Shown one piece after another: positions 1-10,200 of a stretch of DNA of 64,000 nucleotides. The notes under the pieces were generated by a model that was not told where the DNA came from, ran no database searches, and was given only the letters and a program-made list of their open reading frames with translations. This DNA is from a virus. The number at the start of each line of letters is the position of its first letter. Position 1 is the first letter of the stretch. The DNA lies in IMG/VR virus record IMGVR_UViG_3300042938_002732, positions 31,363-95,362 of that record. The stretch is one strand, 5' to 3'. A program made the position numbers and the translations under genes.

Positions 1-1
1 G

Positions 2-2464
2 ATTTTGAAGGCAGCTTACGCTGTGGACGAGCTTAATAAGCAATTTCAGCAATCTAGCAAGGAGAGGCTGTCGGGGCTTACTGAATCCTATGTTGAAAGT
101 GAAACAGCGAGAACTCCTGAAGAGCGGGATTCGGCAGAGAAGAGTATCAAAGCGAGGATCACGCAGTCCAAGGATAGGGAAAAGGCGTTTAGCGACCAAT
201 TTGATAAAGGTGGTAAAATGCTCCAGTCTTGGAACCCATTTACAAAAATGGCTGGCGAATCGCTTATCGGGACGGCTAACCAGGGCGTAAGGCAAGAAAG
301 GGAATACCAGTTGCAGCAGCAGGATGCCCTGTCTGCTCTTTCTGAAAACCCAATGGGGGCAGACCAGGAGCTTTTAAAAATCTCTCAAGAGAGAGTGAAG
401 TTGGAGCAGCAAATCCGGGATGCTGCCAGGGATAGGATTCAGGCTTCGGCTACTCCTGAGAATGCCGCCAAGATGGCTGCAACACAAAAGGTGAAGGCTC
501 AAAACGAATTAAACTACGCTGAAAAGGCTACGGAAAACAAGTATAATGATACTAAGAATTTGAATTCGGCGTCAGTCAAATTTCAAGAATCACAGGAAAA
601 GCGGGATAAATATGTCGGCGATGTTGAAAAGGGTATTTCTGAGTCCCGTGATCTCATAAAAAAGAGCACCCCTAAAAGCATGAAATGGGAAGTAGATAAG
701 GCTCTCGAAGAAGGTAATTTTGATGATCTGAATAAGTTTGCTGACAAGGGGATAATAGATAAGGGGGCTCTTGCGCAATATCGCGAAGGGCTGGCTACAA
801 AGCGGAGTATGGGGGCAAGTCGGCCGGAGCTTGACTATGGGGCTTTCAATACGAACGCCGTATCTGACAGCGGGAAGATACAAGCCGAGATCGCTAAAAG
901 AACAGCGATGCAGGAAGAAGAGAAGACGGCTTTAAGGGACGGGGACTCGGTGGCATTGAATAGCGTTAGGGCTCAAATGGTTGGATTAAAGAATCCGCTC
1001 ACTGGCAAGTCCGAGCTTGAAGGTAATAAGGAATTTGATGACCTGAATAGTGAATTGGCTGAGGCATTAAAAACGATGGATGTGCCGAGAATTCAGGATA
1101 TTCAAGGGAAAATGGGCGAATTGTCCTCAAAGAGAATGGCTTTGAGTGATCAGCGGCTTCAGACTGATCTAAAAACAGCTTCTGACAAGGAGGATCCGAA
1201 TGCAAAAAGAACGGCGCTTGAAAATGCAACTATAGTAGATCAGCAAGCCAAAGAGGCTGTCGCGGCGGATACGGCATCCACTGCGGCTGGGCAGCGCAAG
1301 CTCAATGTGCAGATGCAGATCAATGCTCTGCAGGGTATGGAGGGGGGTGACGGCAAGGCGGCAGCGGCCGAGCTGGAGCCGGAAATCGCGCAGTTGCAGA
1401 AAAAGCAAGAGGCCATGAAGAGGTTGGTCGAAGCGGAGGCGGCTGTCGATGCGGCGGAAAAGGGTGGTGACAAGGGGAAGATCGCCGAGGCGCAGGCGAA
1501 TTACAACACTCAGCGGGTGGAAGCCATGAAAGCGGGCTATAAGGACGGGGATACCGAGGATTCAGTTAAACAAGAAGTCCAGGGTGTGAATCAAGTCTTG
1601 CAGATCCGGAAGCAACAGGCTGCGATCGAGCAGGCTGCGGCGCAGCGACGGCGGGATGATCTCATGAATGAAATGAAGATGGTCAACCAGATCAGCCAAT
1701 TACGACTACAGCGCACTAATGCCAAGATGGGGGATGATAATGATCAGGGTAAGACTGAGCGGGATGTGAAGCTCGGTGACTTGAAGCGCAAGGAGAATGA
1801 TCTGGAGAAGGCGCGGGGGGCGGCCAGTGAGCGAGATGCTGCCATAGAGGCCATGAATGGTGCGGCCACGAACGAGGAGCGTGATCGCTTGTCTGCGGTG
1901 GTGGCCGATAAAAAGAAAGAAATGGAGTCTCTGGGAGTAGATGGGAATGCGAGCGCAGGGGATGTGAGCACGAAGCTGGCTCAAAACAAGGATGAGCAGC
2001 AGAATGTGAAGGTGCAGCAGGTGCTTCAGCGCAAGGGTTATGAGGATGACGCGAAAATCGCCATAGCCCGCACGAAGGAAGACTATGGGGTAACGCGCGG
2101 TGAGCGCGAGGCGGGCCGTAATGAGCGCCGTGCGGCAGAGGATGATAAGATGAAAAAAACCTTGAAAGAAGATTACGAGAATAATCAGGGTATGAGCTCT
2201 GGCGAAGCGGAGAAGATGGCTGAGTTGGAGACCAAGAAGCAACGGCTTTTGGCCGATGATGCCGAGGCGGGCACGCCGCGTATTGATAGTCTTACTGCGG
2301 TGGGTGGAGGAGCGACAGGCTCGGTGGGGCCGGTGAAGGATATTCAGGCGGAAATCAAGAAGGTGAATGAAGAAATGAGGGGGTTGCTGGAATCGATCGT
2401 GGCGAGCACAAATGAGCAGATGTCTATAGTGCGTGGGTATCAACCGGATAGCCCGGGCATGTAG
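2..2464 (+). CDS. Coiled-coil protein, probable tail tape measure (3' part)
   Basis: The frame is open from the left edge, so the start is probably outside the window; at least 820 residues are visible. The protein is almost entirely charged and rich in Ala, Glu, Lys and Gln, with long heptad-like stretches (about residues 100-180, 400-560, 570-760) and no recognisable enzyme motif. A long helical protein directly upstream of a run of tail-tip genes fits a tape measure protein, which sets tail length and is threaded through the tail tube. A structural coiled-coil protein of another kind cannot be excluded. The last residues overlap no other gene, and the next gene follows after a short TTGAC-containing spacer. 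Confidence 0.55.
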   Translation: MLKAAYAVDELNKQFQQSSKERLSGLTESYVESETARTPEERDSAEKSIKARITQSKDREKAFSDQFDKGGKMLQSWNPFTKMAGESLIGTANQGVRQEREYQLQQQDALSALSENPMGADQELLKISQERVKLEQQIRDAARDRIQASATPENAAKMAATQKVKAQNELNYAEKATENKYNDTKNLNSASVKFQESQEKRDKYVGDVEKGISESRDLIKKSTPKSMKWEVDKALEEGNFDDLNKFADKGIIDKGALAQYREGLATKRSMGASRPELDYGAFNTNAVSDSGKIQAEIAKRTAMQEEEKTALRDGDSVALNSVRAQMVGLKNPLTGKSELEGNKEFDDLNSELAEALKTMDVPRIQDIQGKMGELSSKRMALSDQRLQTDLKTASDKEDPNAKRTALENATIVDQQAKEAVAADTASTAAGQRKLNVQMQINALQGMEGGDGKAAAAELEPEIAQLQKKQEAMKRLVEAEAAVDAAEKGGDKGKIAEAQANYNTQRVEAMKAGYKDGDTEDSVKQEVQGVNQVLQIRKQQAAIEQAAAQRRRDDLMNEMKMVNQISQLRLQRTNAKMGDDNDQGKTERDVKLGDLKRKENDLEKARGAASERDAAIEAMNGAATNEERDRLSAVVADKKKEMESLGVDGNASAGDVSTKLAQNKDEQQNVKVQQVLQRKGYEDDAKIAIARTKEDYGVTRGEREAGRNERRAAEDDKMKKTLKEDYENNQGMSSGEAEKMAELETKKQRLLADDAEAGTPRIDSLTAVGGGATGSVGPVKDIQAEIKKVNEEMRGLLESIVASTNEQMSIVRGYQPDSPGM

Positions 2465-2485
2465 TTGACTAAAGGAAAGAGGCAA

Positions 2486-3202
2486 ATGACATCGACAATG
2501 CCTATGCGCCTGGGTAATGATGCGCCTGCTTATCTCTTAAGTGATGAAGCTGATATTGACAATGGCCGCACGATCGTCTGGCGCAAGCAGAAGGTGCTGG
2601 GAGCGAATGTTAAAATCACAGCGACAGATCTGGACCCTCCTAATCCTGGGGTTCCCTGCGGTTTAGTAAGTGTCGGCGTGCAGTGTGATGGGGGGGTGGC
2701 GGATATTATCTGGACATTCCGCTCGGAGTGGGGCAAGCCTTCCTATGAACTGCAAGGCTCCACTGGGCAAGAGCCGATCACGAGCCACCAGAAATACGCT
2801 CAACTTTACGAAAAATACGCGGTCACGGAGCGCGGAGGGGAACCAATATGGATGGAGAAGGATCCCGATGGCAAGAGTCAAGGCACGGGATTGAGTAAGG
2901 ATGGAGTGGTTGTCTCCAATATAAGCCCGCTTTACGGGGTGCGGGACTACTTGGCGGCGCAGGCTGTATATCGGTATACAGAATTTTATACAGACAGGGT
3001 GAGTATCCCGCAGGACTTGGTGAGCAAGGTGGGGAAAATCGATACGCCGAAAGAACTCAAGAACCCTGGTCCTGATGGGAGGTGGCTGCGCTGCGGGGCC
3101 AGTATCCGGCAGACAGGAGACGCTTTTCAGGTCACAATCTCGTGGATGTGCAGCCAAAGTTCCAAGCCGGAGGGCCTTTGGAAGAGCGAAATTTATGGTT
3201 AA
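2486..3202 (+). CDS. Phage tail-associated protein, paralogue 1 of 3
   Basis: A 238-residue protein of unknown fold. I chose the ATG at 2486 because a purine-rich GGAAAGAGG lies just before it; an in-frame TTG at 2465 is the alternative but belongs to the TTGAC motif that recurs at several junctions in this module. The order of motifs (EWGKPSYE near residue 85, then a GVRDYLA segment and a cysteine/Trp-rich end) matches the two following genes, so the three look like products of tandem duplication. Position after the tape measure suggests a distal tail or baseplate component. Function is inferred from position only. Confidence 0.6.
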   Translation: MTSTMPMRLGNDAPAYLLSDEADIDNGRTIVWRKQKVLGANVKITATDLDPPNPGVPCGLVSVGVQCDGGVADIIWTFRSEWGKPSYELQGSTGQEPITSHQKYAQLYEKYAVTERGGEPIWMEKDPDGKSQGTGLSKDGVVVSNISPLYGVRDYLAAQAVYRYTEFYTDRVSIPQDLVSKVGKIDTPKELKNPGPDGRWLRCGASIRQTGDAFQVTISWMCSQSSKPEGLWKSEIYG

Positions 3203-3938
3203 GATTCACGGCAAGGCGGCTGAATCCGCGCGGTTGGAGAGTATCACTTGGCGCAAGCCTGCCTTGATCGAGATTACGCTCTCGCAGTATGAGGAGCCTG
3301 GCAAGGAGGCGGCGATGCCAAATTTAGCGGATTTTACAGATTTCAAGGCGACGCATGTGGGGTCGAAGCTGGAAGTTCATGAGGGGGTTCGGCGGCGGTT
3401 TTTCATTTATCGCATGGCAAAGAATATCCCGATGTCGCCCACTGAGCGGAATAGGCAAAACTACCAGGAGCAGTGGGGTGTGAACACGGTCTTGAATCAG
3501 CAAGAGATACAGCAGCATCCGAAATTCCCGCTGATTAAAAAGAAGTATAATGGCAGTGTGGTGAATGAAGTGGTGGTCTGGCCGAGATATATCCAGGACC
3601 CTGAATCGAAGGATAAAAAAGTGATCAAAAATCCGATGTTTGGCGTTAGGGGGTTTCTTGCGCCGGAGGTGGAGGTGTCTGTAGAGATAGGATATAGTGA
3701 ATTCCCGATGGATTTCACGCAGATCAACGAAGTGGGGTATATCGATCAGCCTTTGGGCTTCGGTTTTTTTGCAGTCTCGGATCCCACGGGGGGTGGGAAT
3801 GCGGATTGGATTCTGACCGACAAATCTTTTCAAGTAGCTGGAATGGATCGCATAGAGAAGAAGTCTTGGCGCAGCCAGTGGGGCGGGTGGCCCAGGGCGG
3901 TCTATAGCGGTGGAATACAGGGAGCAAATTATGCCTAA
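3195..3938 (+). CDS. Phage tail-associated protein, paralogue 2 of 3
   Basis: A 247-residue protein. The ATG at 3195 overlaps the stop of the previous gene by eight bases, which fits translational coupling; a longer reading to 3075 would run deep into that gene and is unlikely. It shares with the next gene the opening SITWRKP, a central QWGVNTVLNQQEI / HP segment, and the MFGVRGFLAPEVEVS motif. Aromatic, beta-rich composition suggests a structural tail protein. No enzyme motif is seen. Confidence 0.6.
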   Translation: MVKIHGKAAESARLESITWRKPALIEITLSQYEEPGKEAAMPNLADFTDFKATHVGSKLEVHEGVRRRFFIYRMAKNIPMSPTERNRQNYQEQWGVNTVLNQQEIQQHPKFPLIKKKYNGSVVNEVVVWPRYIQDPESKDKKVIKNPMFGVRGFLAPEVEVSVEIGYSEFPMDFTQINEVGYIDQPLGFGFFAVSDPTGGGNADWILTDKSFQVAGMDRIEKKSWRSQWGGWPRAVYSGGIQGANYA

Positions 3939-4752
3939 AGCAAGTGGAGAAATTCCGTATAAGCTGGACAGTATTTCTTGGCGCAAGCCGGGTATATTGG
4001 AGGTGGAGATATCGACTTATGTGCTTTCGGATGGTTTTACCATGCCGGCTGATCCGGATATTGCGGATTATTATGTAGCTGGGCCGGGTATCGATCCGGT
4101 GATGGAGGCGCGGCGTGCCCAGAACCAAGGCACTGCCACGCGAGTCTCGTGGGTCTTCCGGGCGGGCGAAGAGTTGCCGGACTCGCCGACTGATCGGCAG
4201 AATAGCGATACCAAGTCGCAATGGGGTATGGCGGTCTCGCTCATGCAGGTGCCGATTACCACGCATCCGAGTCTAACTCGTATTATGGAAGTGGGGGGGG
4301 GTATATTTAAGGATGGCGAGGTGGATTTTCCGAGGATTTTGAACGGGGCGAGAAATCCGTATTTTGGCCTATCGGATTTTTTGGTTCCTAGTGTAACGAT
4401 GAGCTGTGAGACTGTCGAGCCGAGTTCGCAGATGTCATTCAGCCTTATTGACGCACTGGGATACTCTAAGAAAGGTGTAGAGCAGAAGCCGACCGGAAAG
4501 GGTGGCGCGGATATCGCATTCAAGTTTGTGGACATAAGCAAAGGCTCCGGCCGTCGCCCATGGTTGCTCATTGAGCACAGCGTGCGCCGCGCTGGGCATC
4601 AGCAATACGAGGTGAAGACTTGGCGATACGGAGGGGTGTTGGGGTGGGCTGATGCGATGTATGATGATGGGTTTAATTTTTCAAGCGCGGGAGGGAGTGC
4701 CGGGGGTAGCGCTGGTGGTGGTGTATCTGGGGGGGCGCTCGGCGCGGCATGA
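3931..4752 (+). CDS. Phage tail-associated protein, paralogue 3 of 3
   Basis: A 273-residue protein. The ATG at 3931 has a GGAG six bases upstream and overlaps the stop of the preceding gene. It repeats the family motifs (SISWRKPGILEVEIS, SQWGMAVSLMQVPITTHP, PYFGLSDFLVPSVTMS). The last 25 residues are a Gly/Ser/Ala-rich low-complexity tail not found in the other two paralogues. It ends in an ATGA overlap with the next gene, so the tail genes form one tightly coupled operon. Likely a distal tail component. Confidence 0.6.
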   Translation: MPKASGEIPYKLDSISWRKPGILEVEISTYVLSDGFTMPADPDIADYYVAGPGIDPVMEARRAQNQGTATRVSWVFRAGEELPDSPTDRQNSDTKSQWGMAVSLMQVPITTHPSLTRIMEVGGGIFKDGEVDFPRILNGARNPYFGLSDFLVPSVTMSCETVEPSSQMSFSLIDALGYSKKGVEQKPTGKGGADIAFKFVDISKGSGRRPWLLIEHSVRRAGHQQYEVKTWRYGGVLGWADAMYDDGFNFSSAGGSAGGSAGGGVSGGALGAA

Positions 4753-5387
4753 TTCCTCTCCTGCTTATCCCCCGCAAGGCGAAGCGGGTGCATGTGGATG
4801 CCGGGTCTGGCATGGCGGTGCGTAAAATTTCGGGGAGGAATCTGCTCTCCCTACGGCGGCAGAGTGGGGCGAGGTTTGAGGGGTCGTGGTGGGTCACGGT
4901 GGATTCTGCTGGCCCGTCGCCGAAGATTATGGTAGATCGCGGGTATGTGAATAATATGGAGCCGACGATAGGGGGTGTGCCGATCGGCGGGGTGCTGCCG
5001 GACGGGGAGCCTGCGGCGGGCGGGCAGCCCTCGCTGGCCTACAGCGGCGGTGGTGTGGCTTGGGTGTGCTTGAAGATCACGCCCGATGCCAGTGGCAAGA
5101 TCAATGCAATGGGCGCGGAGCCGAAGCTCACGGCGGATGTAACGGTGGAGATCATGGGGGCGATCTCAGGCAAGGAGGGGGGGAAGAGTTGGTATTACCC
5201 CCTGGCCGCGCTATCCCAATACGGCAAGGTTGCGCAGATGGCGTATTTTGACCTCTCGTGCAAGGCTTACAAGAAGGGTGGCGACAAGGACTGGCGGTAT
5301 CGCTTGAGCTTGGAGGCGCTGACTTGGAGGAACTTGGAGGAAATCATTGCCGAGGATGAGGCGATACGGAAGGCGATCGCATCATGA
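4749..5387 (+). CDS. Tail-tip protein, beta-rich, paralogue A
   Basis: A 212-residue protein that starts at an ATGA overlap. It shares a layout with the next gene: a GYVNNMEPTIGGVPIGG segment near residue 60-75, a GGQP turn, and a WYYPLAALSQYGKVAQMAYF segment near residue 150. It is rich in Gly and beta-branched residues, which fits a structural protein. The C-terminal 30 residues are acidic and helical. No enzymatic motif is visible; function is inferred from the tail module. Confidence 0.55.
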   Translation: MIPLLLIPRKAKRVHVDAGSGMAVRKISGRNLLSLRRQSGARFEGSWWVTVDSAGPSPKIMVDRGYVNNMEPTIGGVPIGGVLPDGEPAAGGQPSLAYSGGGVAWVCLKITPDASGKINAMGAEPKLTADVTVEIMGAISGKEGGKSWYYPLAALSQYGKVAQMAYFDLSCKAYKKGGDKDWRYRLSLEALTWRNLEEIIAEDEAIRKAIAS

Positions 5388-5896
5388 AAAAATTTACGGG
5401 GGCTTGGGAGGTGCGCGGCGGCCTGAATGGCGTGCAGGGGTCGAACATGGTCGAGAAGGACATGGAGGGGAATCCCAAGAAAAAAGTGGGCAACGATAAG
5501 CTCATCGTCACGGTGGGGCGGGGCACGGTGAATGGCTTTGAACCGATCGTGAATGGCAGGCCGATCAGTGGCACGGGCGCCGATGGTCGCTTGATGCAGG
5601 GCGGTCAGCCGCAGATCGAGGGGCCGCTGGAGTTTGACGAGTTTTACCGCTGCTATGTGTGCATCAAAATCAAAATAAATCGATCCACAGGCAAGATGCC
5701 CACGCCTCCAGCGGAGGATGATCTCACGGTCGTGATCTCCAAGGGCACACGGCTCGGGCACTCCTACGGCAACGAATACTGGCTGCACCCGATCGCGACA
5801 TTTTCCAAGTCGGGGGTTCTCGCGCAGGTGGCCTACTTCGACTATATGCACTACGTGAGCAATGCTGGCCGCTACCACTATTTTGCCGCCATATGA
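5384..5896 (+). CDS. Tail-tip protein, beta-rich, paralogue B
   Basis: A 170-residue protein coupled by an ATGA overlap to its upstream paralogue. Shared elements include GTVNGFEPIVNGRPISG, a GGQP turn and YWLHPIATFSKSGVLAQVAY. The N-terminal segment (about residues 1-25) differs from paralogue A. Its gene in turn overlaps the next start by four bases. The unit 4749-7017 looks like repeated duplication and divergence of one beta-domain. Confidence 0.55.
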   Translation: MKKFTGAWEVRGGLNGVQGSNMVEKDMEGNPKKKVGNDKLIVTVGRGTVNGFEPIVNGRPISGTGADGRLMQGGQPQIEGPLEFDEFYRCYVCIKIKINRSTGKMPTPPAEDDLTVVISKGTRLGHSYGNEYWLHPIATFSKSGVLAQVAYFDYMHYVSNAGRYHYFAAI

Positions 5897-7017
5897 TTAT
5901 TCGCCCAAGGAAAAAGACCAAAAACACAGTGGACTCGGGCGCGGGCGTGGGCACCCGCTCGTATGGGGCCAAAAACATCTTCTACGCCCGCGACGGGGTG
6001 CAGGTGCGCGAGCGCAAACTCGGCGACCGTATCCTCTACAGCGCGGAGGCCCCGGGCAAGTGGATTCACCCATGGTTTACGACGGTGGGGTGGTTCACGG
6101 AGGAGTCGGGGGCGCTTAAAAACAACAAGGGTGTGGCGATCTCGGGATTCGCTGCTGTGGTGAAACCGGGCTTTGTGAATGGTATAGACCCGGTGTGCCC
6201 TGGTTCGCAGAAGATTAAGGTGGGCCAAAAGGAGACTTCCAGCGACCTTCTGGGCGGCGGCGACGCGCAGGATATACTGGAAGAGCCGGGGTTGATGGAC
6301 GGGCCGTTGATTCCGTTTTTTGATACTTTTGGGCTGATGAGCAGAGGTATACCGGCGGGGCTCACGGACTTGGGTGCCGTGCCTTACGTGGGATCTGAGT
6401 CTTTAAGTGGGAATGCGAGTTCTGGATATACGATCAAGCAAACTCTGCTTGGGTCGTTTGATTCGAGCGAAAGGTATGTCGCGTCGAGCGACATCTACCT
6501 GCAATGTGCGCGCCCAACGTCGCAAATGGATGTTTCGACCTATAACTATCCGTTTGAAGCGATCGAATACAATGTATCCTTCAATACGAGTGTGCTGGAT
6601 CGGCTGGGTATCAGGGCTGGCCTGCGCGTAGGCTCGATGCCTCCGAACCTGAAGCCAACGATTATGGATAAGCTCTTTGGGACGGGTTATACGGATCCTG
6701 GCATCGATTGCTTTTTGATTGCTACGGTCTATCTCCTCTCGCCCGAGAATCCCGAGATGGGCGCCATGGGGCCGATAGTCACCGAGGCGTGGGTGCCATA
6801 CGTCAAGCACCATACCTTCTGGAATCTGGAATACCGCTGGAAGCTGGTCGTGCCGGTGAACAAGCCTGCAAAAACAGACTTGTCGCTCTTGCCGATCACG
6901 GGTCGCTACACGCTGGCGGGCCAGGGAATGTTGGCGGCAGGGGGCTCTGAGTTGAATCGGCTCATGGCGGCGGTCTTTAATGCCAAAAACACAGAGGGAA
7001 AATTCTGGACGATATGA
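5893..7017 (+). CDS. Tail-tip protein, beta-rich, larger relative
   Basis: A 374-residue protein starting at an ATGA overlap. The N-terminal part contains a KPGFVNGIDPVCPGSQKI stretch that resembles the G(Y/T)VN-x-(M/F)EP motif of the two preceding proteins. The later two thirds are unrelated to them and contain many Pro/Gly turns. It is probably a distal tail structure protein; no recognised domain. Confidence 0.5.
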   Translation: MIIRPRKKTKNTVDSGAGVGTRSYGAKNIFYARDGVQVRERKLGDRILYSAEAPGKWIHPWFTTVGWFTEESGALKNNKGVAISGFAAVVKPGFVNGIDPVCPGSQKIKVGQKETSSDLLGGGDAQDILEEPGLMDGPLIPFFDTFGLMSRGIPAGLTDLGAVPYVGSESLSGNASSGYTIKQTLLGSFDSSERYVASSDIYLQCARPTSQMDVSTYNYPFEAIEYNVSFNTSVLDRLGIRAGLRVGSMPPNLKPTIMDKLFGTGYTDPGIDCFLIATVYLLSPENPEMGAMGPIVTEAWVPYVKHHTFWNLEYRWKLVVPVNKPAKTDLSLLPITGRYTLAGQGMLAAGGSELNRLMAAVFNAKNTEGKFWTI

Positions 7018-7217
7018 GTCTGAATAAAGATGCCGTATCCAAGGTGGAGTATCTCAAGAGCCTGCGTCCGGCGGCGGCGCTGGATGTTGATTTCCCGTTT
7101 TTTCATGAGTGGGCGCGGAAGACTGAAAGTTTGGGCGATGCGGGGTGGAGCGGTAAGTCTCCTTCTGGCTTCGACCCGGCGTATTATGAGGCCGAAATCT
7201 CGCTGCCTCTGCCATAG
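7014..7217 (+). CDS. Small hypothetical protein in tail operon
   Basis: A 67-residue protein that begins at an ATGA overlap with the preceding gene and ends directly before a GTTGAC junction. It has a hydrophilic start and a proline/aromatic end. I do not recognise it. Its coupling to both neighbours supports that it is real. Confidence 0.5.
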   Translation: MSLNKDAVSKVEYLKSLRPAAALDVDFPFFHEWARKTESLGDAGWSGKSPSGFDPAYYEAEISLPLP

Positions 7218-7238
7218 TTGACGTTTGGTGGGGGCAGG

Positions 7239-10200
7239 ATGGCTTCCAACGAGTATATTTACGCGAACCTCAGCACGCGCGAAGCGACGGGATCGACGGG
7301 TTCCCCGCTGACTTTTTCTTGGGTGGCGGGGCAGAGCGTGTCCTACGCGCTGCGGTTTTTGCAGCGGGATAGTGCGGGAGCGCTTGGTGAGACGGGGCTC
7401 GATATCCTGAGTCTGCGCGCAGCGATCGGGCGCGAGGGGGCTTGGCCCGAGAGCGGGTGGTATAAAATAAAGGTGGGTTTTGCGCCTTCCGACTCCGCGA
7501 ATACCACGGAGAGAATTGATTTTAATGCCGGGGCGCTCGATGTGGAGGAGGCTCTCAATGCGCTCACGGGCAAGCCTGCCGAATTCCGCTGCGATGAGGG
7601 GGCGAATACCGTCTTGATCCGCCGCGTAGATGGTGGGGAAGTGACGCTCTCTGTGGTGGGCGATGGGCTGAGGCCGACTTCTTTTGGTAAAATACTTGGC
7701 GGCAGGAGATTCCCAGAGCGAAAGGCGCGGCTGTCGCTGGGTGGTGGCAGTGGATTGACCTTCGTCAGTAGGTTGGAGGGCGAGGCGGGTAATGGGATTT
7801 CCGTGCAATATGTGGCTCCGAGCACGCTGAATGCCGCAATGTCGGTGACTGTTGCTGGCAACAAGATCACGGTGGGCCTGTCGCGGGCATCGGGGGAGCT
7901 TACGGCGACGGCGGCGACAATCAAGGCAGCGGTGGAGGCCAGTGTGGAGGCGAGTGCCTTGGTGGGGGTGGTGATCCTCGATACGGGGCTCAGTGTTGCG
8001 GCGGCGCAGGCCGAGGCATTTCTCTCGGGGGGCATGAACCCGAGTGGCTACGAATACTCACTACAGCTGGCTCAGGCACCTGTGGTCTTTACGGACTGGG
8101 CAACGCGCAATCTACCGGCCGCGCCGGTCGTAACAAGAATTCAAACTGGAGGCCGGGTAGACGCCGGTTTTGTCACTACAATCTGGAATACAATTCAGGC
8201 CCTCTCCGTGCCGACAGATTTTCGCGGGGCGTATCAATTCAAGCGCGGGCTGAAGCGCTCCTCGCTGGTGAGTAAGGATGATGGCACGGTGGCGATCGCG
8301 CGGATTCTCAACGCTCTGCTGGCTGAGGAGGGCGGCACTGTGGTGGTGACAAACCCGAACAACAATGTGGCGCATATCGAGTTTGGCGGCACTTTTGCGG
8401 GCTACGACATTGCGAATCTGGAAATTGCGGTCTACTCCACGCCTCCCCCGGACTATGTTTTCAGTCTCGACTTGGGGAGCGCGGATTTGGCGGAAATGCT
8501 GCAGGACAAGGAAAGTGTCACGCTGCCCTTTGAGGTGGAAGCCACGGTGTGGGAGGATGTGAGCGACCCGACTCTGGGCACGAAGGTCATCAAGCTTTGG
8601 AAGACCACGGCGGCGATCAAGCGTAATGTGCTCTGGGATGCGCTGGCAGTGCGCCCGCCGATTGATTGGCTGCGCAGGCCCATGCCTGTGGACTATGTGC
8701 CGTTCGCGGGCACGCAATTTCTTGTCGGCCAGCAGGCGGCTTACACGACAGTGATTGGCAACGGGAGCACAAAAGTTTTCTCGGTGGCTCACGGTTTGGG
8801 CGGCGGGCTGGAGCAGGTGGGGCAGAGCGTGATTTACAGGGACGAGGGGGTGGTCTCGGTGGATGTGAGGGAGAACAAGGCCTCGGGTCGCCAACTGCGG
8901 GATGATGAGTATGTGCTACGATTTGTCTCGGCGGGCAGTGTTTCTCTGGAGTTTGACGAGCCGCCCGATGAGGATGGCTTGGTGGTGGTCGTGCTCGGCT
9001 ACGGGCAGGAAAGCGCCTTTACGAGCCACACGCACCCCATCGACCAGATCAAGACAATCGGCTTTGACGGGGCTACTGGCGAGTCGCTGCGCGTGATTTT
9101 GGAGGACTTCCAGCGCCGTATAGCGCGCTTGGAACTATTGATTCCACGAGGCAGCATAAGCCTCGGGAGTGGGTTGGAGAAGAAAAAGACGCAGATTCCG
9201 GCGATCGGCGAGATACTGCCGGATATAGCGATGGAAGGCGGTGAGGGCGAGCCGCTCTCGCTGGCGAGCCAGATCATCGCGCCCGCGCTCAAAGGCGATG
9301 CGCCGAGGGTCGTGGCTGGCACGGAGCTGGAAGACCAGAAGAAACTTTTCGATGCCGAGTTGCTGCGGGTCAAGGCCGAGGCGGCAGCAGAGCTCAAGGC
9401 CGCGCAGGAGGCCGCCAACAAGGCGGCTGAGGAGGTGAAAGTGAAGGTGGATCAAGAGGCTGCGCAAAAGAAAACCAGCATGATCTCTCGCGTTTCGATC
9501 GCCGAATTTGCCACGCGCCTCACGGCGACTGGCACGGCATCGCTCGTCGCATTGCCCAATCTTTATCCCTCTATGCGCAACGGCAAATACGCCTGGTTGC
9601 TTCCTGCTATTCATGATGCGGTCGCGCAGGATGTGTCGGCACTGCCGACGGCTGCAGCGGGAAATGTGTATCGCAATGCGGGGTCGCTGCCACTCGTGCT
9701 GCCTGGCGGTGGCGGGCGCAAGGGGCAGAGTGTGCCTGCGGGCGGATTTTTCGGTGGCGACGGGCGCGCTCTCTATGCGCTGCGGCGGGCAGGCACGACC
9801 ACGAGCTACCACCCGATCGAGATGGAGCGCGAGCTCATTCGCTTGGTGGTGCGCGAGGGTCAGTTCCCGCTGGCCTCCGAGTTGAGCCTCGCGTGGCAAC
9901 TAAATCTTTCCTTCCTGACTGAGACGCTGGTCGCGGGGGCGGGGTATCTCATGCCGGTAGAGGTGGCTCCCCTCCCCTCGGCCAGCACACCCGCTACCAC
10001 GGGCGCAAATGTGGGTGCTGTCGGACAGGCCGTGCTCCTGGCCTCGCCGCGCATCGGATTTTCCAGAGGCGTCTCGGAGACGCGGCAATTCTCGCTCAAG
10101 CTCGCTCGCAAGCTCAACGAAAGCGGGCAGCCTGTCGGCACAAGTCAATTCACCGATTACGTCGAGTCGATCGGGCTGGAATTCCCCCAAGGGGACTTCC

